DNA of 64,000 nt from JANXMY01 sp965246745 (GTDB lineage: Bacteria; Armatimonadota; Armatimonadia; Armatimonadales; Capsulimonadaceae). The position numbers and the translations under genes were made by a program. Where the stretch lies: positions 3,658,001 through 3,722,000 of the forward strand of contig OZ251980.1 of assembly GCA_965246745.1 (NCBI GenBank), given 5' to 3'. This document shows, in pieces, positions 1-11,230 of this stretch. The notes beneath the pieces were generated by a model. That model had not been told where the DNA came from. It did no database searches and saw only the letters and a program-made list of their open reading frames with translations. Within the stretch, counting starts at the first letter, position 1. The number at the start of each line of letters is the position of its first letter.

Positions 1-282
1 GCGCGTCTGCCCGTCGTCATGCGGCAGCGCGGCATACTTGCGGTCATCGGCGATATGCGCCGATGTTTTAGCGAAATAATCGGTGTCGTGGACCCCCGCG
101 ATCAGGGCCGCGCCGGGCAGAAATCGGTCCAAAAGCCGCCGCCAGACGGCTTTGGTCGGCTCGTCCCAAAAAACGGTCTGGCCCAGGGCCAAAAACGGCA
201 CGCCGGGGCGCTCGGCCCGCACGGCGTCCAGCACGGTCAGAACGCTCGGATCGGCGGATAAATCAGGGTCAATCGGCGGCAT
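1..282 (-). CDS. Unknown protein, N-terminal part (runs off the left edge)
   Basis: Reading the minus strand from the ATG at 282 gives 94 open codons to the window edge, so only the N-terminus is present. The protein starts MPPIDPDLSADPSVL and contains the phrases LGQTVFWDEPTK and GVHDTDYFAK. A GGAG-type ribosome binding site lies about 7 bases upstream of the ATG, and a TATACT -10-like box lies at 313-318 on the minus strand. Codon use is GC-rich like the neighbouring genes, which favours this strand over the open frame on the other strand. I do not recognise the family. The gene diverges from the DUF1015 gene at 625. Confidence 0.6.
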   Translation of the reverse strand, partial: MPPIDPDLSADPSVLTVLDAVRAERPGVPFLALGQTVFWDEPTKAVWRRLLDRFLPGAALIAGVHDTDYFAKTSAHIADDRKYAALPHDDGQTR

Positions 283-624
283 AAAACTCTCCAGCGAAAA
301 CGCGACACCGAAAGTATACCCAATTCGGGCAGGCGGTGGGGCAAAAGCGGCATACCCGGAACCCCGCCGCGCGGCGGGGAGTTCCGGCCCCGCGTCTTTC
401 CCCGCGTCTTTGTCTTGCCAATCGGCCCCGAAACCGGGTATGCTTGGATTAAGAACCTACCCCGGCTCGTTCCTCGCCACCCCTCCCTAAGAAGGAAGGG
501 TGAGGAGTAAGATTAAGAGCAAGACGCAGAGGCCCGTATTCATTCTTTCCTACCCTTCCCGCTTCGGGAGGGGTGGCGAGGAACGAGCCGGGGTAGGTGC
601 ATTTCCTCAAGAAAGCCTTTCATC
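283..624. other. Intergenic region with palindromes
   Basis: No gene is supported in these 342 bases. The region holds the -10-like box for the leftward gene (313-318), a perfect 18-base GC palindrome at 362-379 and the long inverted repeat at 456-597. It separates two divergent genes, so it should contain both promoters. Confidence 0.6.
456..597. repeat. Long inverted repeat, 32-bp perfect arms
   Basis: The arms at 456-487 and 566-597 are perfect reverse complements over 32 bases. The core GCTCGTTCCTCGC is shared with the element at 28568-28720, so these are two members of one family. The 78 bases between the arms contain further partly complementary sequence. The element has no coding capacity. 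It resembles a MITE or REP-like palindromic element. Confidence 0.8.
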
Positions 625-1962
625 ATGGTTGATATTCTGCCGTTTCGCGGCGTCCGCTACGACGAAGCCGCTGCCGGAGCGCCGCTGAGCCTCCTGGTCG
701 CGCCGCCCTACGATGTCATTGCGCCCTCCGAGCAGGACGCGCTGTATGCCAGGCACCCGGCCAACATCGTGCGGCTGATTCTCGGGCGCGAAGACGACAA
801 ATACACGCAGGCGGCGTCGCTGTTCCGCGCCTGGCTGGCTTCGGGCACGCTGAAAGCCGAAGAAGTCCCGGCGTTTTATGTCTACCGGCAGACGTTCGAC
901 GACCCCGCGACCGGGCAGCCGTTCCCCGAGCGCCTCGGACTGGTCTGTCTGATGAAGCTGGAAGAGTACAGCACGGGCCGCGTTTTGCCCCACGAAAAAA
1001 CGCTGACCGGGCCGAAAGCCGACCGATTGGAGCTGCTGCGGGCGACCGACGCGCAGTTTGAGTCCATTTACGGCTTGTATTCCGACCCCGACAGCTCGGT
1101 GCGGAGCTTCATCCAAGAATACGACGACCGCGAAAGCGTCATCGAGCGCGTGGACGGCGTGCTCGGCGGCACGCACAAGCTGGAAAAGCTGACCGACAGC
1201 GACGGGCAGGAAGTGCTGCGCGAGCTGATGGCCGACAAACCCGTGTTTATCGCCGACGGCCACCACCGCTACGAAACGTCGCTGGCGTACCGGCGGGAAG
1301 CGCGGGCCGCGTCCCCGAATGCCGCATCGGCGGCCGCCGATTATATTCTCATCACGCTGACGGCGTTTGAAGACGAAGGGCTTTTGGTGCTGCCGACCCA
1401 TCGCTTGATTAACAATATCCCTGCCGAAGCGCTGGCCGCGCTGCCGGCGGCGCTGAGCAGAGAGTTCACCCTGACCCCGAGCCGGCCCGACACGATTGAA
1501 GCCGAGATCGCCGCCGAGGCCGAAAACGGAAAAGTGGCGTTCGGGGTCGTCCTGCCCCCCGGCACGGTGCAAAAGGCCGTGCTGAACACGGCCCCTTCTG
1601 CCGAAGCAAGCGCCGCCGCCCGGCTGCCCGTGTCGCTGCTCGGAACAAAGATTTTAGACGACTGCCTGGGCATCACGCCGGACAAAGTCGCGGCGGGCGG
1701 CGCTGTGTCGTACACGCGCAGCTTGGCCGAAGCGGTGGAAGCCGTGGCGCGGGGCGACGCGCAGGCGGCGTTTCTGCTGGGCCGCCCGACAGTGGACGAA
1801 ATCAAAGACGTTTCGCTGGCCGGCGACGTGATGCCGCAAAAGTCCACGTTTTTTTACCCCAAGCTGCTTTCGGGCTTGGTGCTGCGCGACCTGCGGCTGG
1901 ACCAAGACATGCTGGCCCAAAGCCGCGCGGATAGCGACGGGGCGGGGGAGGGCGGCGCGTGA
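625..1962 (+). CDS. DUF1015 family protein
   Basis: The 445-residue protein has the hallmarks of the DUF1015 family: FRGVRYD near residue 8, PPYDVI near residue 29, a VRLIL phrase, and IADGHHRYETSLAYR near residue 210. The length is normal for the family. Family members are cytosolic and widespread in bacteria and archaea, and their biochemical role is not established. The stop codon overlaps the GTG start of the deacetylase gene by four bases, so the two are probably translationally coupled. The start is the ATG following the inverted repeat; no strong ribosome binding site is visible. Confidence 0.85.
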   Translation: MVDILPFRGVRYDEAAAGAPLSLLVAPPYDVIAPSEQDALYARHPANIVRLILGREDDKYTQAASLFRAWLASGTLKAEEVPAFYVYRQTFDDPATGQPFPERLGLVCLMKLEEYSTGRVLPHEKTLTGPKADRLELLRATDAQFESIYGLYSDPDSSVRSFIQEYDDRESVIERVDGVLGGTHKLEKLTDSDGQEVLRELMADKPVFIADGHHRYETSLAYRREARAASPNAASAAADYILITLTAFEDEGLLVLPTHRLINNIPAEALAALPAALSREFTLTPSRPDTIEAEIAAEAENGKVAFGVVLPPGTVQKAVLNTAPSAEASAAARLPVSLLGTKILDDCLGITPDKVAAGGAVSYTRSLAEAVEAVARGDAQAAFLLGRPTVDEIKDVSLAGDVMPQKSTFFYPKLLSGLVLRDLRLDQDMLAQSRADSDGAGEGGA

Positions 1963-2741
1963 AACGTTCCGCCCTCGCCCTCTGCGTTTCGGCCCTGCTG
2001 CTGCCCGCGCGGGCCGTGACCCCCCCGCCGGTGCCGAAACTGCTGCTGCCGCCGTCGTTTTACGCCGGCCCGGCGTTTCCCAAAGCCGCCCGGCCCTACG
2101 GAGCGCTGCTGGCGAAAAACACCTACGCCCGCGACTCAAAGCTCGGGTTCAACAAGCTGCTGCGGGGCGAGCCGCACCGCCCGGAGATCGCGCTGACCTT
2201 TGACGACGGCCCGCATCCCGCCGCCACGCTCCAGCTTTTGAACATCCTGCGGCGGACCCATACCCCGGCGACGTTTTTTGTGGTCGGCGAGCAGGTGGAA
2301 AAGTTTCCGGGCCTGGTGCAGCTTGAAGTCGCCGAAGGCCACCAAGTCGCCGACCATACCTACGACCATGTCAACTTGACCGTGATCCCGCCCGAGCTGG
2401 CCGCCTATGAAGTGCAGCGCTGCGGCGCGGCCCTCGCCAAAGCGACCGGAGCGCCGGTGCGGTTTTTCCGCCCCCCCGGCGGCGAGTACGACGGCGCGAC
2501 GGTGCGGGAAGCCGCCAGGCACGGCTTCATCACGACGCTGTGGACCAACGACCCCGGCGACTTCAGTCGCCCTTCGGCGGAGTTCATCAAGCAGCGGACA
2601 CTCGCGCACCTGGAAAACGGCGGGATTATCCTGCTGCACGACGGCATTCCGCAGACGCTGGTGGCCCTGCCGGCGATTATCGCCGAAGCCAAGCAGCGCG
2701 GCTTCCGGTTTGTCACCGTCAGCCGCCTGGTGCGGCCTTAA
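1959..2741 (+). CDS. Polysaccharide deacetylase (NodB domain), exported
   Basis: This 260-residue protein has an N-terminal signal peptide (about 20 residues ending near ARA) and a NodB-homology domain. Visible motifs are TFDDGPHP (catalytic and metal-binding Asp), DHTYDH (metal-binding histidines), RPPGGEYD and a C-terminal LLHDG. The family removes N- or O-acetyl groups from peptidoglycan, chitin-like or exopolysaccharide chains outside the membrane; the substrate cannot be read from the sequence. The GTG start overlaps the upstream TGA stop in the string GTGA. A fluoride channel gene starts five bases after the stop. Confidence 0.88.
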   Translation: MKRSALALCVSALLLPARAVTPPPVPKLLLPPSFYAGPAFPKAARPYGALLAKNTYARDSKLGFNKLLRGEPHRPEIALTFDDGPHPAATLQLLNILRRTHTPATFFVVGEQVEKFPGLVQLEVAEGHQVADHTYDHVNLTVIPPELAAYEVQRCGAALAKATGAPVRFFRPPGGEYDGATVREAARHGFITTLWTNDPGDFSRPSAEFIKQRTLAHLENGGIILLHDGIPQTLVALPAIIAEAKQRGFRFVTVSRLVRP

Positions 2742-2746
2742 CTGCG

Positions 2747-3136
2747 ATGAGTCCACTGCTGAGTCAATGCTTGGTTGTCGGGGTCGGCGGCTTTTTCGGC
2801 GCGGCGGCCCGGTTTTTGATCGGCACGGCGCTGGCCGGGCGCTCGGCGGCGTTTCCCTGGGCGACGTTTGTGATCAACGTGTCCGGGTCGTTTGTGCTGG
2901 GCCTGCTGGCGACGCTGATTGCCGGCCATGTTTTGACCCACCCGAGCTGGCGGCTCGGCATCGCGGTCGGCTTCATCGGCGCGTATACGACGTTTTCGAC
3001 GCTTGAATACGAGTCGGCGGCGCTCGGCTGGTCCTGGCCTGCCCTCGGCAATCTCGTCGGCAGCGTCGCGGCCGGCTACGCCGCCGTCCGCCTCGGCCTC
3101 TGGCTCGGGCGGCTGTGGGTTCATGCCCACGTTTAA
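2747..3136 (+). CDS. crcB: Fluoride ion channel FluC/CrcB
   Basis: The 129-residue protein is the usual size for a Fluc channel and is almost entirely hydrophobic, with four predicted membrane helices. It carries GGFFGAAARF near the N-terminus, FVINVSGSFVLG in the second helix and GFIGAYTTFST in the third, which are the conserved pore segments. The family forms dual-topology dimers that export fluoride from the cytoplasm. I chose the ATG at 2747; longer readings of this frame run back into the deacetylase gene. I saw no fluoride riboswitch in the five-base gap upstream, so expression probably depends on the upstream genes. Confidence 0.9.
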   Translation: MSPLLSQCLVVGVGGFFGAAARFLIGTALAGRSAAFPWATFVINVSGSFVLGLLATLIAGHVLTHPSWRLGIAVGFIGAYTTFSTLEYESAALGWSWPALGNLVGSVAAGYAAVRLGLWLGRLWVHAHV

Positions 3137-3194
3137 CCCGCGCCCGCTTGTTGGAACACCCCCGTACAGGCTCTTTCCCTAAAGGACACCCAAC

Positions 3195-4085
3195 ATGGCA
3201 CAACGATTGACCCTTGACGACATGGACCATCTTTCGACCGGCAAAAAAGTTCGCCTGCACCGGCTCCTGCACGAGCACGGTCCCGGCAACGGCACCCTGC
3301 TTTTGCTGCCGATTGACCAGGGACTCGAACATGGCCCGCGCGACTTTTTCGCTAACCCCGACTCCGCCGACCCGAACTTTCAGTTTAAGCTCGCCATTGA
3401 AGGCAATTATTCAGGCATCGCGCTGCAATACGGGCTGGCCGAAAAATACTCCCGGCCCTACGCCGGCCGCCTGCCGCTGATTGTCAAGCTCAACGGCAAG
3501 ACCGAAATCCCGTCCGACGCCGAATCGTTCTCGTCGTGCAACGCGTCGGTCGCCGATGCCGTCGCGCTTGGGGCGGATGCGGTCGGGTATACGCTGTATG
3601 TCGGCTCCCCGGCGCAGGACCGGGACTTTGCCCAGTGGGCGGAAGTCCGGCGCGACGCCGAAAAGCTGGGCATGCCGACCATCATTTGGGCTTATCCGCG
3701 CGGCGAGGCGGTGGACGCCAAAGGCGGCAAGGAAAGCGTCTGGGCGATTGACTATGCCGCCCGCGTCGCCACCGAAATGGGCGCCGATGTGGTGAAAGTC
3801 AACTTTCCGACCCACAGCCCCACCCCGGCGTCGCCCAAGCCCTACGACACGCAGGCGTTTTCGCCCGAGGAAGGCATCGCCAGGGTCGTCAAAAGCGCCG
3901 GCAAAACATTGGTCTTGATTTCAGGCGGCGAGAAAGAACCCGACGAAGAACTGCTGACCAAAGCCCGGCAGTCGTTCGCCGCCGGCGCGACCGGCTTGAT
4001 TTTCGGCCGCAATACCTGGCAGCGCCCGTATGCCGACGCGCTGACACTGATGCGGAACCTCAGCGAGATTGCCGCGCAAGCGTAG
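3195..4085 (+). CDS. fbaB: Class I fructose-bisphosphate aldolase (DhnA/FbaB type)
   Basis: This 296-residue protein is a DeoC/FbaB-type TIM barrel. The N-terminal LLPIDQGLEHGPRDFF is the family signature. ADVVKVNFP near residue 200 carries the expected Schiff-base lysine, and GLIFGRNTWQRP near the C-terminus is the phosphate-binding end of the barrel. The enzyme cleaves fructose 1,6-bisphosphate to glyceraldehyde 3-phosphate and dihydroxyacetone phosphate in glycolysis and gluconeogenesis. An AAAGGA ribosome binding site precedes the ATG. A strong terminator hairpin follows eight bases after the stop, so this is the last gene of the rightward group. Confidence 0.88.
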   Translation: MAQRLTLDDMDHLSTGKKVRLHRLLHEHGPGNGTLLLLPIDQGLEHGPRDFFANPDSADPNFQFKLAIEGNYSGIALQYGLAEKYSRPYAGRLPLIVKLNGKTEIPSDAESFSSCNASVADAVALGADAVGYTLYVGSPAQDRDFAQWAEVRRDAEKLGMPTIIWAYPRGEAVDAKGGKESVWAIDYAARVATEMGADVVKVNFPTHSPTPASPKPYDTQAFSPEEGIARVVKSAGKTLVLISGGEKEPDEELLTKARQSFAAGATGLIFGRNTWQRPYADALTLMRNLSEIAAQA

Positions 4086-4092
4086 CGAAGAA

Positions 4093-4118
4093 CAGCCCCG
4101 GCCAGATGGCCGGGGCTG
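4093..4118 (+). terminator. Terminator hairpin after the aldolase gene
   Basis: An 11-bp perfect stem (4093-4103 pairing with 4108-4118) with a four-base loop is followed by GTTTGC. It sits between converging genes and could serve both strands. Confidence 0.75.
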
Positions 4119-4124
4119 GTTTGC

Positions 4125-4277
4125 TTATATCTCGTTGGCTTCTTCGCCTTCGACTGTGTCTTCGGTGACCTGGTCGCTGATTTCCATTTTTTCGCTGTCC
4201 GGGGTCTCGCCGTGGCTTTCGCTTTTCGTTTCGGTGCCGCCGGGAATGTCGTGTGTTTCTGTCTTTGTGTCGTCCAT
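4125..4277 (-). CDS. Small acidic protein, unknown
   Basis: A 50-residue ORF starts at the ATG at 4277 with a strong GGAGG site about eight bases upstream and ends just before the terminator hairpin. The product is rich in Glu, Asp, Thr and Ser, has no hydrophobic stretch and is probably disordered. It lies 55 bases downstream of the ROK kinase on the same strand and may be cotranscribed with it. I do not recognise a family. The good ribosome binding site supports translation, but conservation is untested. Confidence 0.45.
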   Translation of the reverse strand: MDDTKTETHDIPGGTETKSESHGETPDSEKMEISDQVTEDTVEGEEANEI

Positions 4278-4332
4278 CTGCCTTGCCTCCAGGGGGTGCG
4301 CTGAAACCCTTTTGCCCGGCCTCGGCACGCGG

Positions 4333-5325
4333 CTAAACTTCCCCGGCGATTTCCTGCAAGATGATCGCCGCGCCGCCGAGCACCCCGGCGTTGTCTCCCA
4401 GCTCCGCCGGGACGATTTGGCAGGTCCGGGACAGGGACCGAATGGCGCAGGCGGTCGCCGTCCGGCGGATCGGGTCCAAAATAATCTCCCCGGCCTGCGC
4501 GATGCCGCCGCCGACCACAATCATCTGCGTGTTGAACAAGTTGATTAAGTTGGCGACGCAGATGCCCAAGTAATAGCCCGTTTCCTCGTAGACTTCGAGC
4601 GCGACCGCGTCGCCGTTTTTCGCTTCCTCGGCGATCAGCGCCGGGGTCAGCGCAAAGCGGTCGAAATCCACTCGTGCGCCGAGCGTCGTCGGGCGGCCCG
4701 ACTGAATCTTGCGGGCCGCCCGCTCGATAATGCCGTCGCGCTGCGCTTCGCCTTCCACCGTGCCGAACGCCGTGTTGCCGCCGCGCCCGCCGGGGGAGAT
4801 GATCATGTGCCCGACTTCGCCCGCGCCGCCGTCCGCGCCGTCAAGCAGCTTGCCGTCTACGATAATCCCCGCGCCGACTCCGGTGCCGAGCGTGATCATG
4901 ATCATGTGGCGCACGGGCCGCCCCGCGCCGAAGCGGAACTCGCCGAGCGCGGCCAGGTTGGCATCGTTGCCGATCCGCACCGGCACCCCGAGCAGCGTTT
5001 CGATCAAATGGGCAATCGGCACGCCTTTCCACTGGTCTTTAAAGTTCGGCGCCCACATCACCTGCCCTTCGTTGGCCTTGACATGGCCCGGCACGGCGAT
5101 CCCGACTCCGAGCACGTCGTCTTTGGCCGCCCCCGCCGCCGCCAGCGCCGTTTCAATCGCCAGCACGATCTGCCCGGCGGTCTGCGCGACCCCTTCCTGC
5201 GCCAGCGACGAGATGTTTTCCCCCCGCGCCGCAATCGTCTCGGTCGCCCGGTCAATCACCGCCGCCCGGACATTGGTCCCGCCGAGGTCTACCCCGACAA
5301 CATACGGCTTATCTGTCTGCTCCAA
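4333..5325 (-). CDS. ROK family sugar kinase (glucokinase-like), zinc motif lost
   Basis: This 330-residue protein has the ROK ATP-binding motif GVDLGGTNVRAAV at residues 10-22, catalytic GNDANLAALGE near residue 120, TLGTGVGAGI and a C-terminal VVGGGIAQAG segment. These predict phosphorylation of glucose or a related hexose. It lacks the N-terminal helix-turn-helix of ROK repressors. After GEVGHM the usual CxCGxxGCxE zinc loop is replaced by a Gly/Asn/Thr-rich loop with no cysteines, keeping only the final Glu. The start is TTG at 5325, with GAGGAG about nine bases upstream. A consensus promoter lies 33 bases further out. Confidence 0.87.
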   Translation of the reverse strand: MEQTDKPYVVGVDLGGTNVRAAVIDRATETIAARGENISSLAQEGVAQTAGQIVLAIETALAAAGAAKDDVLGVGIAVPGHVKANEGQVMWAPNFKDQWKGVPIAHLIETLLGVPVRIGNDANLAALGEFRFGAGRPVRHMIMITLGTGVGAGIIVDGKLLDGADGGAGEVGHMIISPGGRGGNTAFGTVEGEAQRDGIIERAARKIQSGRPTTLGARVDFDRFALTPALIAEEAKNGDAVALEVYEETGYYLGICVANLINLFNTQMIVVGGGIAQAGEIILDPIRRTATACAIRSLSRTCQIVPAELGDNAGVLGGAAIILQEIAGEV

Positions 5326-5357
5326 AATACGCTTCTCCTCGCAAAATCGCTGGGGTT

Positions 5358-5386
5358 AGTATAGCGGACACCCGGCCTGATGTCAA
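5358..5386 (-). promoter_or_regulatory. Sigma-70 promoter for the ROK kinase
   Basis: On the minus strand TTGACA (5386-5381), a 17-base spacer and TATACT (5363-5358) form a near-perfect sigma-70 promoter, placed just ahead of the ribosome binding site and TTG start of the kinase gene. Confidence 0.75.
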
Positions 5387-5421
5387 GATTGGGCCGAAGA
5401 TGGCGAAAAGCGGGAATATGC

Positions 5422-5437
5422 TATAATCAGCGGTATG
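5422..5437 (+). promoter_or_regulatory. -10 box directly ahead of the antitoxin-like start (leaderless candidate)
   Basis: TATAAT at 5422-5427 is followed by seven bases and then the ATG at 5435. A transcript started at the normal distance would begin at or next to the start codon. No ribosome binding site is seen and the -35 region is weak. Confidence 0.5.
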
Positions 5438-5650
5438 GACACAAAAGTTGAAATTTTATATCCCGCTCCGATGCCGCCGATGTCCCCGCAAGAACGCGCG
5501 GCGTCCTTGGAAGCGGTTGCCGAGATGAAAGCAAGCGGGCATCCGCTGGCGCAGTATGCCGGGACACTGCCGGATGATGACCTGACACATGAATGGCTCG
5601 CCGCCATGCGGGAGTACCGGCGCGAAGTCGAGGAAGACCCAAATTACTGA
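5435..5650 (+). CDS. Putative VapB-like antitoxin
   Basis: The 71-residue acidic protein ends with HEWLAAMREYRREVEEDP, a charged helix of the kind that antitoxins wrap around PIN-domain toxins. The stop codon TGA shares bases with the ATG of the PIN gene (TGATG), the tight coupling typical of toxin-antitoxin pairs. I do not recognise the N-terminal DNA-binding fold, so the antitoxin call rests mainly on its position. Transcription probably starts at the start codon itself, from the TATAAT box seven bases upstream. The pair would be expected to repress its own promoter. Confidence 0.6.
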   Translation: MDTKVEILYPAPMPPMSPQERAASLEAVAEMKASGHPLAQYAGTLPDDDLTHEWLAAMREYRREVEEDPNY

Positions 5651-6066
5651 TGACATTTATTTTGGACTCAGACACCTTTACGCTGTATCGTCAGGCCCAG
5701 CGGCAAATTGTCTCCCGAATTTCCGCACAGCCGACCAATCTCATTGTGACTACCGTTATTACCGTGGAAGAACAATTGACGGGATGGCAGGCGCTTCTTC
5801 GGCAATCAAAAGGGGACACTCATCTTGCCTTTACCTATCAGCGAATGACGGACGCGGTCCGTTCGCTGGCAGGGTTCCATATCCTGACATTCTCCGAAGC
5901 CGCCATCGTTCGCTACAACACGCTTTTGGCGCTGAAGCTGAATGTCGGCAAGATGGACTTACGCATCGCCGCGATTGCGCTGGACGCGGGCGCGACGGTG
6001 ATCACGCGCAATCTGCGTGATTTCCAGCGGGTGCCAGGGCTGGCCTGCGAAAACTGGGCGGACTAG
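5650..6066 (+). CDS. PIN domain protein, VapC-like toxin
   Basis: This 138-residue protein begins MTFILDSDTF, with the first acidic residue of the PIN active site. It ends with the VGKMDLRIAAIALDAGA and TRNLRDFQRVPGL motifs that carry the remaining acidic residues. VapC toxins are Mg2+-dependent RNases that cut tRNA or rRNA and are held inactive by the partner antitoxin. Length and motif order are normal for the family. The start overlaps the upstream stop. The gene lies only 17 bases before metH, so metH may be read through from this module. The RNA target cannot be inferred. Confidence 0.82.
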   Translation: MTFILDSDTFTLYRQAQRQIVSRISAQPTNLIVTTVITVEEQLTGWQALLRQSKGDTHLAFTYQRMTDAVRSLAGFHILTFSEAAIVRYNTLLALKLNVGKMDLRIAAIALDAGATVITRNLRDFQRVPGLACENWAD

Positions 6067-6083
6067 AAACGAAGACTAAGACT

Positions 6084-9758
<3,675 letters not shown>

Positions 9759-9785
9759 GAGATGGTGCAAGGCAGAAGGACAGGC

Positions 9786-9827
9786 ATGAAAAGACAAACA
9801 TGAAAAGACAAACATGAAAGGACAAGG
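9786..9827. repeat. 14-bp tandem repeat after metH
   Basis: The unit ATGAAAAGACAAAC occurs twice exactly (9786-9799, 9800-9813), followed by a degenerate third copy. A more diverged unit precedes them from about 9772. Confidence 0.7.
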
Positions 9828-9843
9828 GCGAACACCCTGTAGG

Positions 9844-9914
9844 AAGGGCGAACACAAGGTTCGCCCCTACAGGATCATGCCGAAACGTAGGGCGCGAACT
9901 TTGTGTTCGCCCTT
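9844..9914. repeat. Inverted repeat, GGGCGAACACAAGG family
   Basis: Arms at 9844-9870 and 9887-9914 are near-perfect reverse complements built on GGGCGAACACAAGGTTCGCC. The same sequence recurs in both orientations at 27871-27938 and has expanded there into a tandem tract. Confidence 0.75.
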
Positions 9915-10236
9915 CTTGTTCGCCGGTGCATACGACAGGTTCATCATGCTTACCGTTCGCATGTCAGTTTGCGACCGTGTGCCGGGCGAAGAATTCTTCC
10001 TGGCGACTGTTTTTCATGAGTGGTTCGTGATCAACGATGGTAGGATGCAAGGAGCCATGCGTTAAAACGCACGGCGACACGGCGAGGCCGCCACGAAGTA
10101 CCGCTTCGCGGCACTGGGAACTGATTTGTCTTAGCCCCGCGAAGCGGCGGGTTCCCGGCGTCCACGCCCAATAGCCGTGTGCTTCAGCACATGGTTTGGG
10201 AATTATGCAGCAATGCCCTTTTGTTAGCCGCGCCCA

Positions 10237-10265
10237 TTGACAAACAACAGGGCTTGTGACATAAT
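10237..10265 (+). promoter_or_regulatory. Sigma-70 promoter for the nuo operon
   Basis: TTGACA (10237-10242), a 17-base spacer and CATAAT (10260-10265) form a strong promoter 82 bases ahead of nuoA. It is the only close consensus match in the gap and points into the operon. Confidence 0.7.
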
Positions 10266-10347
10266 TCACAAGATGCACCGGCTGGGGGAACCTGCCGGAC
10301 GCGCCGCTTGTTTTTTCAGTGTCTCCGCTTCTTAGAGAGGGAACGAA

Positions 10348-10752
10348 ATGCTTCCTGTTCCGCCGGCCCCGACGCCGCATATTTCCGATTACCTGCCGCT
10401 GATTGTTCTCTTGTTTGTCGCCATCGCCCTCGCGGGTGCTTTGGTCGGCTTGTCGTGGATACTCGGACCCAAGAAGCCGTCGGCGGCCAAGCTGGCCGCG
10501 TATGAGTGCGGGGTCACGCCGGTCGGCTCGGCGCGGGAGCGGTTCCCGGTCAAGTTTTACCTGATCGCGATGCTGTTCATCGTGTTTGATATTGAGACGG
10601 TCTTTTTGTACCCGTGGGCGGTGACGTTTACGAAGCTTGGCTACCATTCGGCGATGCAGGTGTTCAGCCTCGGCGAGATGGTGACGTTTATCGTGATTTT
10701 GTTTGTCGGGTACATTTATGTGTGGAAAAAAGGGGCGTTTGAATGGGAGTAG
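10348..10752 (+). CDS. nuoA: NADH-quinone oxidoreductase subunit A
   Basis: The 134-residue protein has three membrane helices and the family core AAYECGVTPVGSARERFPVKFY, followed by FIVFDIETVFLYPW. NuoA is a small membrane subunit of complex I at the junction of the peripheral and membrane arms, next to the quinone site. A GAGAGGGAA site precedes the ATG. The last ten bases overlap nuoB, as is common in nuo operons. This is the first gene of a 13-gene nuoA-N cluster running to 27777 on the plus strand. Confidence 0.95.
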   Translation: MLPVPPAPTPHISDYLPLIVLLFVAIALAGALVGLSWILGPKKPSAAKLAAYECGVTPVGSARERFPVKFYLIAMLFIVFDIETVFLYPWAVTFTKLGYHSAMQVFSLGEMVTFIVILFVGYIYVWKKGAFEWE

Positions 10753-11216
10753 AGCAAAATCTCGGCGTTTTAACGGTCCCGCTGAACAAAGTGGTCAACT
10801 GGGCGCGGCGCAACTCGGTCTGGCCGGCGACGTTCGGCCTGGCCTGCTGCGCGATTGAAATGATGGGCAGCACGAACTCGCGGTATGACCTGGCTCGGTT
10901 CGGCTCGGAAGCGTTCCGGGCGTCCCCGCGTCAGGCGGACTTGATGATTGTCGCGGGCCGCGTGTCGAAGAAGATGGCCCCGGTGCTGCGGCAGATTTAC
11001 GACCAGATGCCCGAGCCGAAGTGGGTCATCTCGATGGGCGACTGTGCGTCCTGCGGCGGCGTCTTTAACAACTACGCGATTTTGCAGGGCGTGGACCAGA
11101 TTGTCCCGGTGGATATTTATGTTCCCGGCTGCCCGCCGAACCCGGATGCGCTGATTTACGCCATCAATCAGCTACAAAAGAAGATTGACCGCGAGCATTT
11201 CAGTGACCGGCGGTAG
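10743..11216 (+). CDS. nuoB: NADH-quinone oxidoreductase subunit B
   Basis: This 157-residue protein contains the N2 [4Fe-4S] ligands: the tandem cysteines in GLACCAIEMM, the cysteine in GDCASCGG and the cysteine in VPGCPPNP. NuoB carries the last iron-sulfur cluster of the chain and passes electrons to quinone. It lies in the peripheral arm against NuoD and the membrane subunits. The gene overlaps nuoA by ten bases. It is separated from nuoC by about 100 bases that hold an inverted repeat, an unusual interruption in this tight block. Confidence 0.96.
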   Translation: MGVEQNLGVLTVPLNKVVNWARRNSVWPATFGLACCAIEMMGSTNSRYDLARFGSEAFRASPRQADLMIVAGRVSKKMAPVLRQIYDQMPEPKWVISMGDCASCGGVFNNYAILQGVDQIVPVDIYVPGCPPNPDALIYAINQLQKKIDREHFSDRR

Positions 11217-11230
11217 GCGACGGTAGATTA

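Larger units (their letters stand above)
9759..10236. other. Intergenic mosaic of repeats ahead of the nuo operon
   Basis: No convincing gene is seen between metH and the nuo promoter. The stretch contains degenerate 14-bp tandem units (9786-9827), the inverted repeat 9844-9914, a hairpin with 10-base arms at 10054-10075, GC-rich complementary blocks at 10101-10110 and 10138-10147, and a TGTGCT/AGCACA palindrome near 10187. Short open frames here have poor codon use and no ribosome binding sites. It could be a graveyard of small palindromic elements. Confidence 0.5.

Noticed and set aside
19..261. Plus-strand small ORF at the left edge
   Set aside because: The minus-strand frame has better codon use, a ribosome binding site and an ATG, and explains the region.
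2741..2747. Fluoride riboswitch ahead of crcB
   Set aside because: Only five bases separate crcB from the upstream gene, and no such structure is visible in the end of the deacetylase gene.
6067..6083. Cobalamin or SAM riboswitch ahead of metH
   Set aside because: The gap is 17 bases, far too short.
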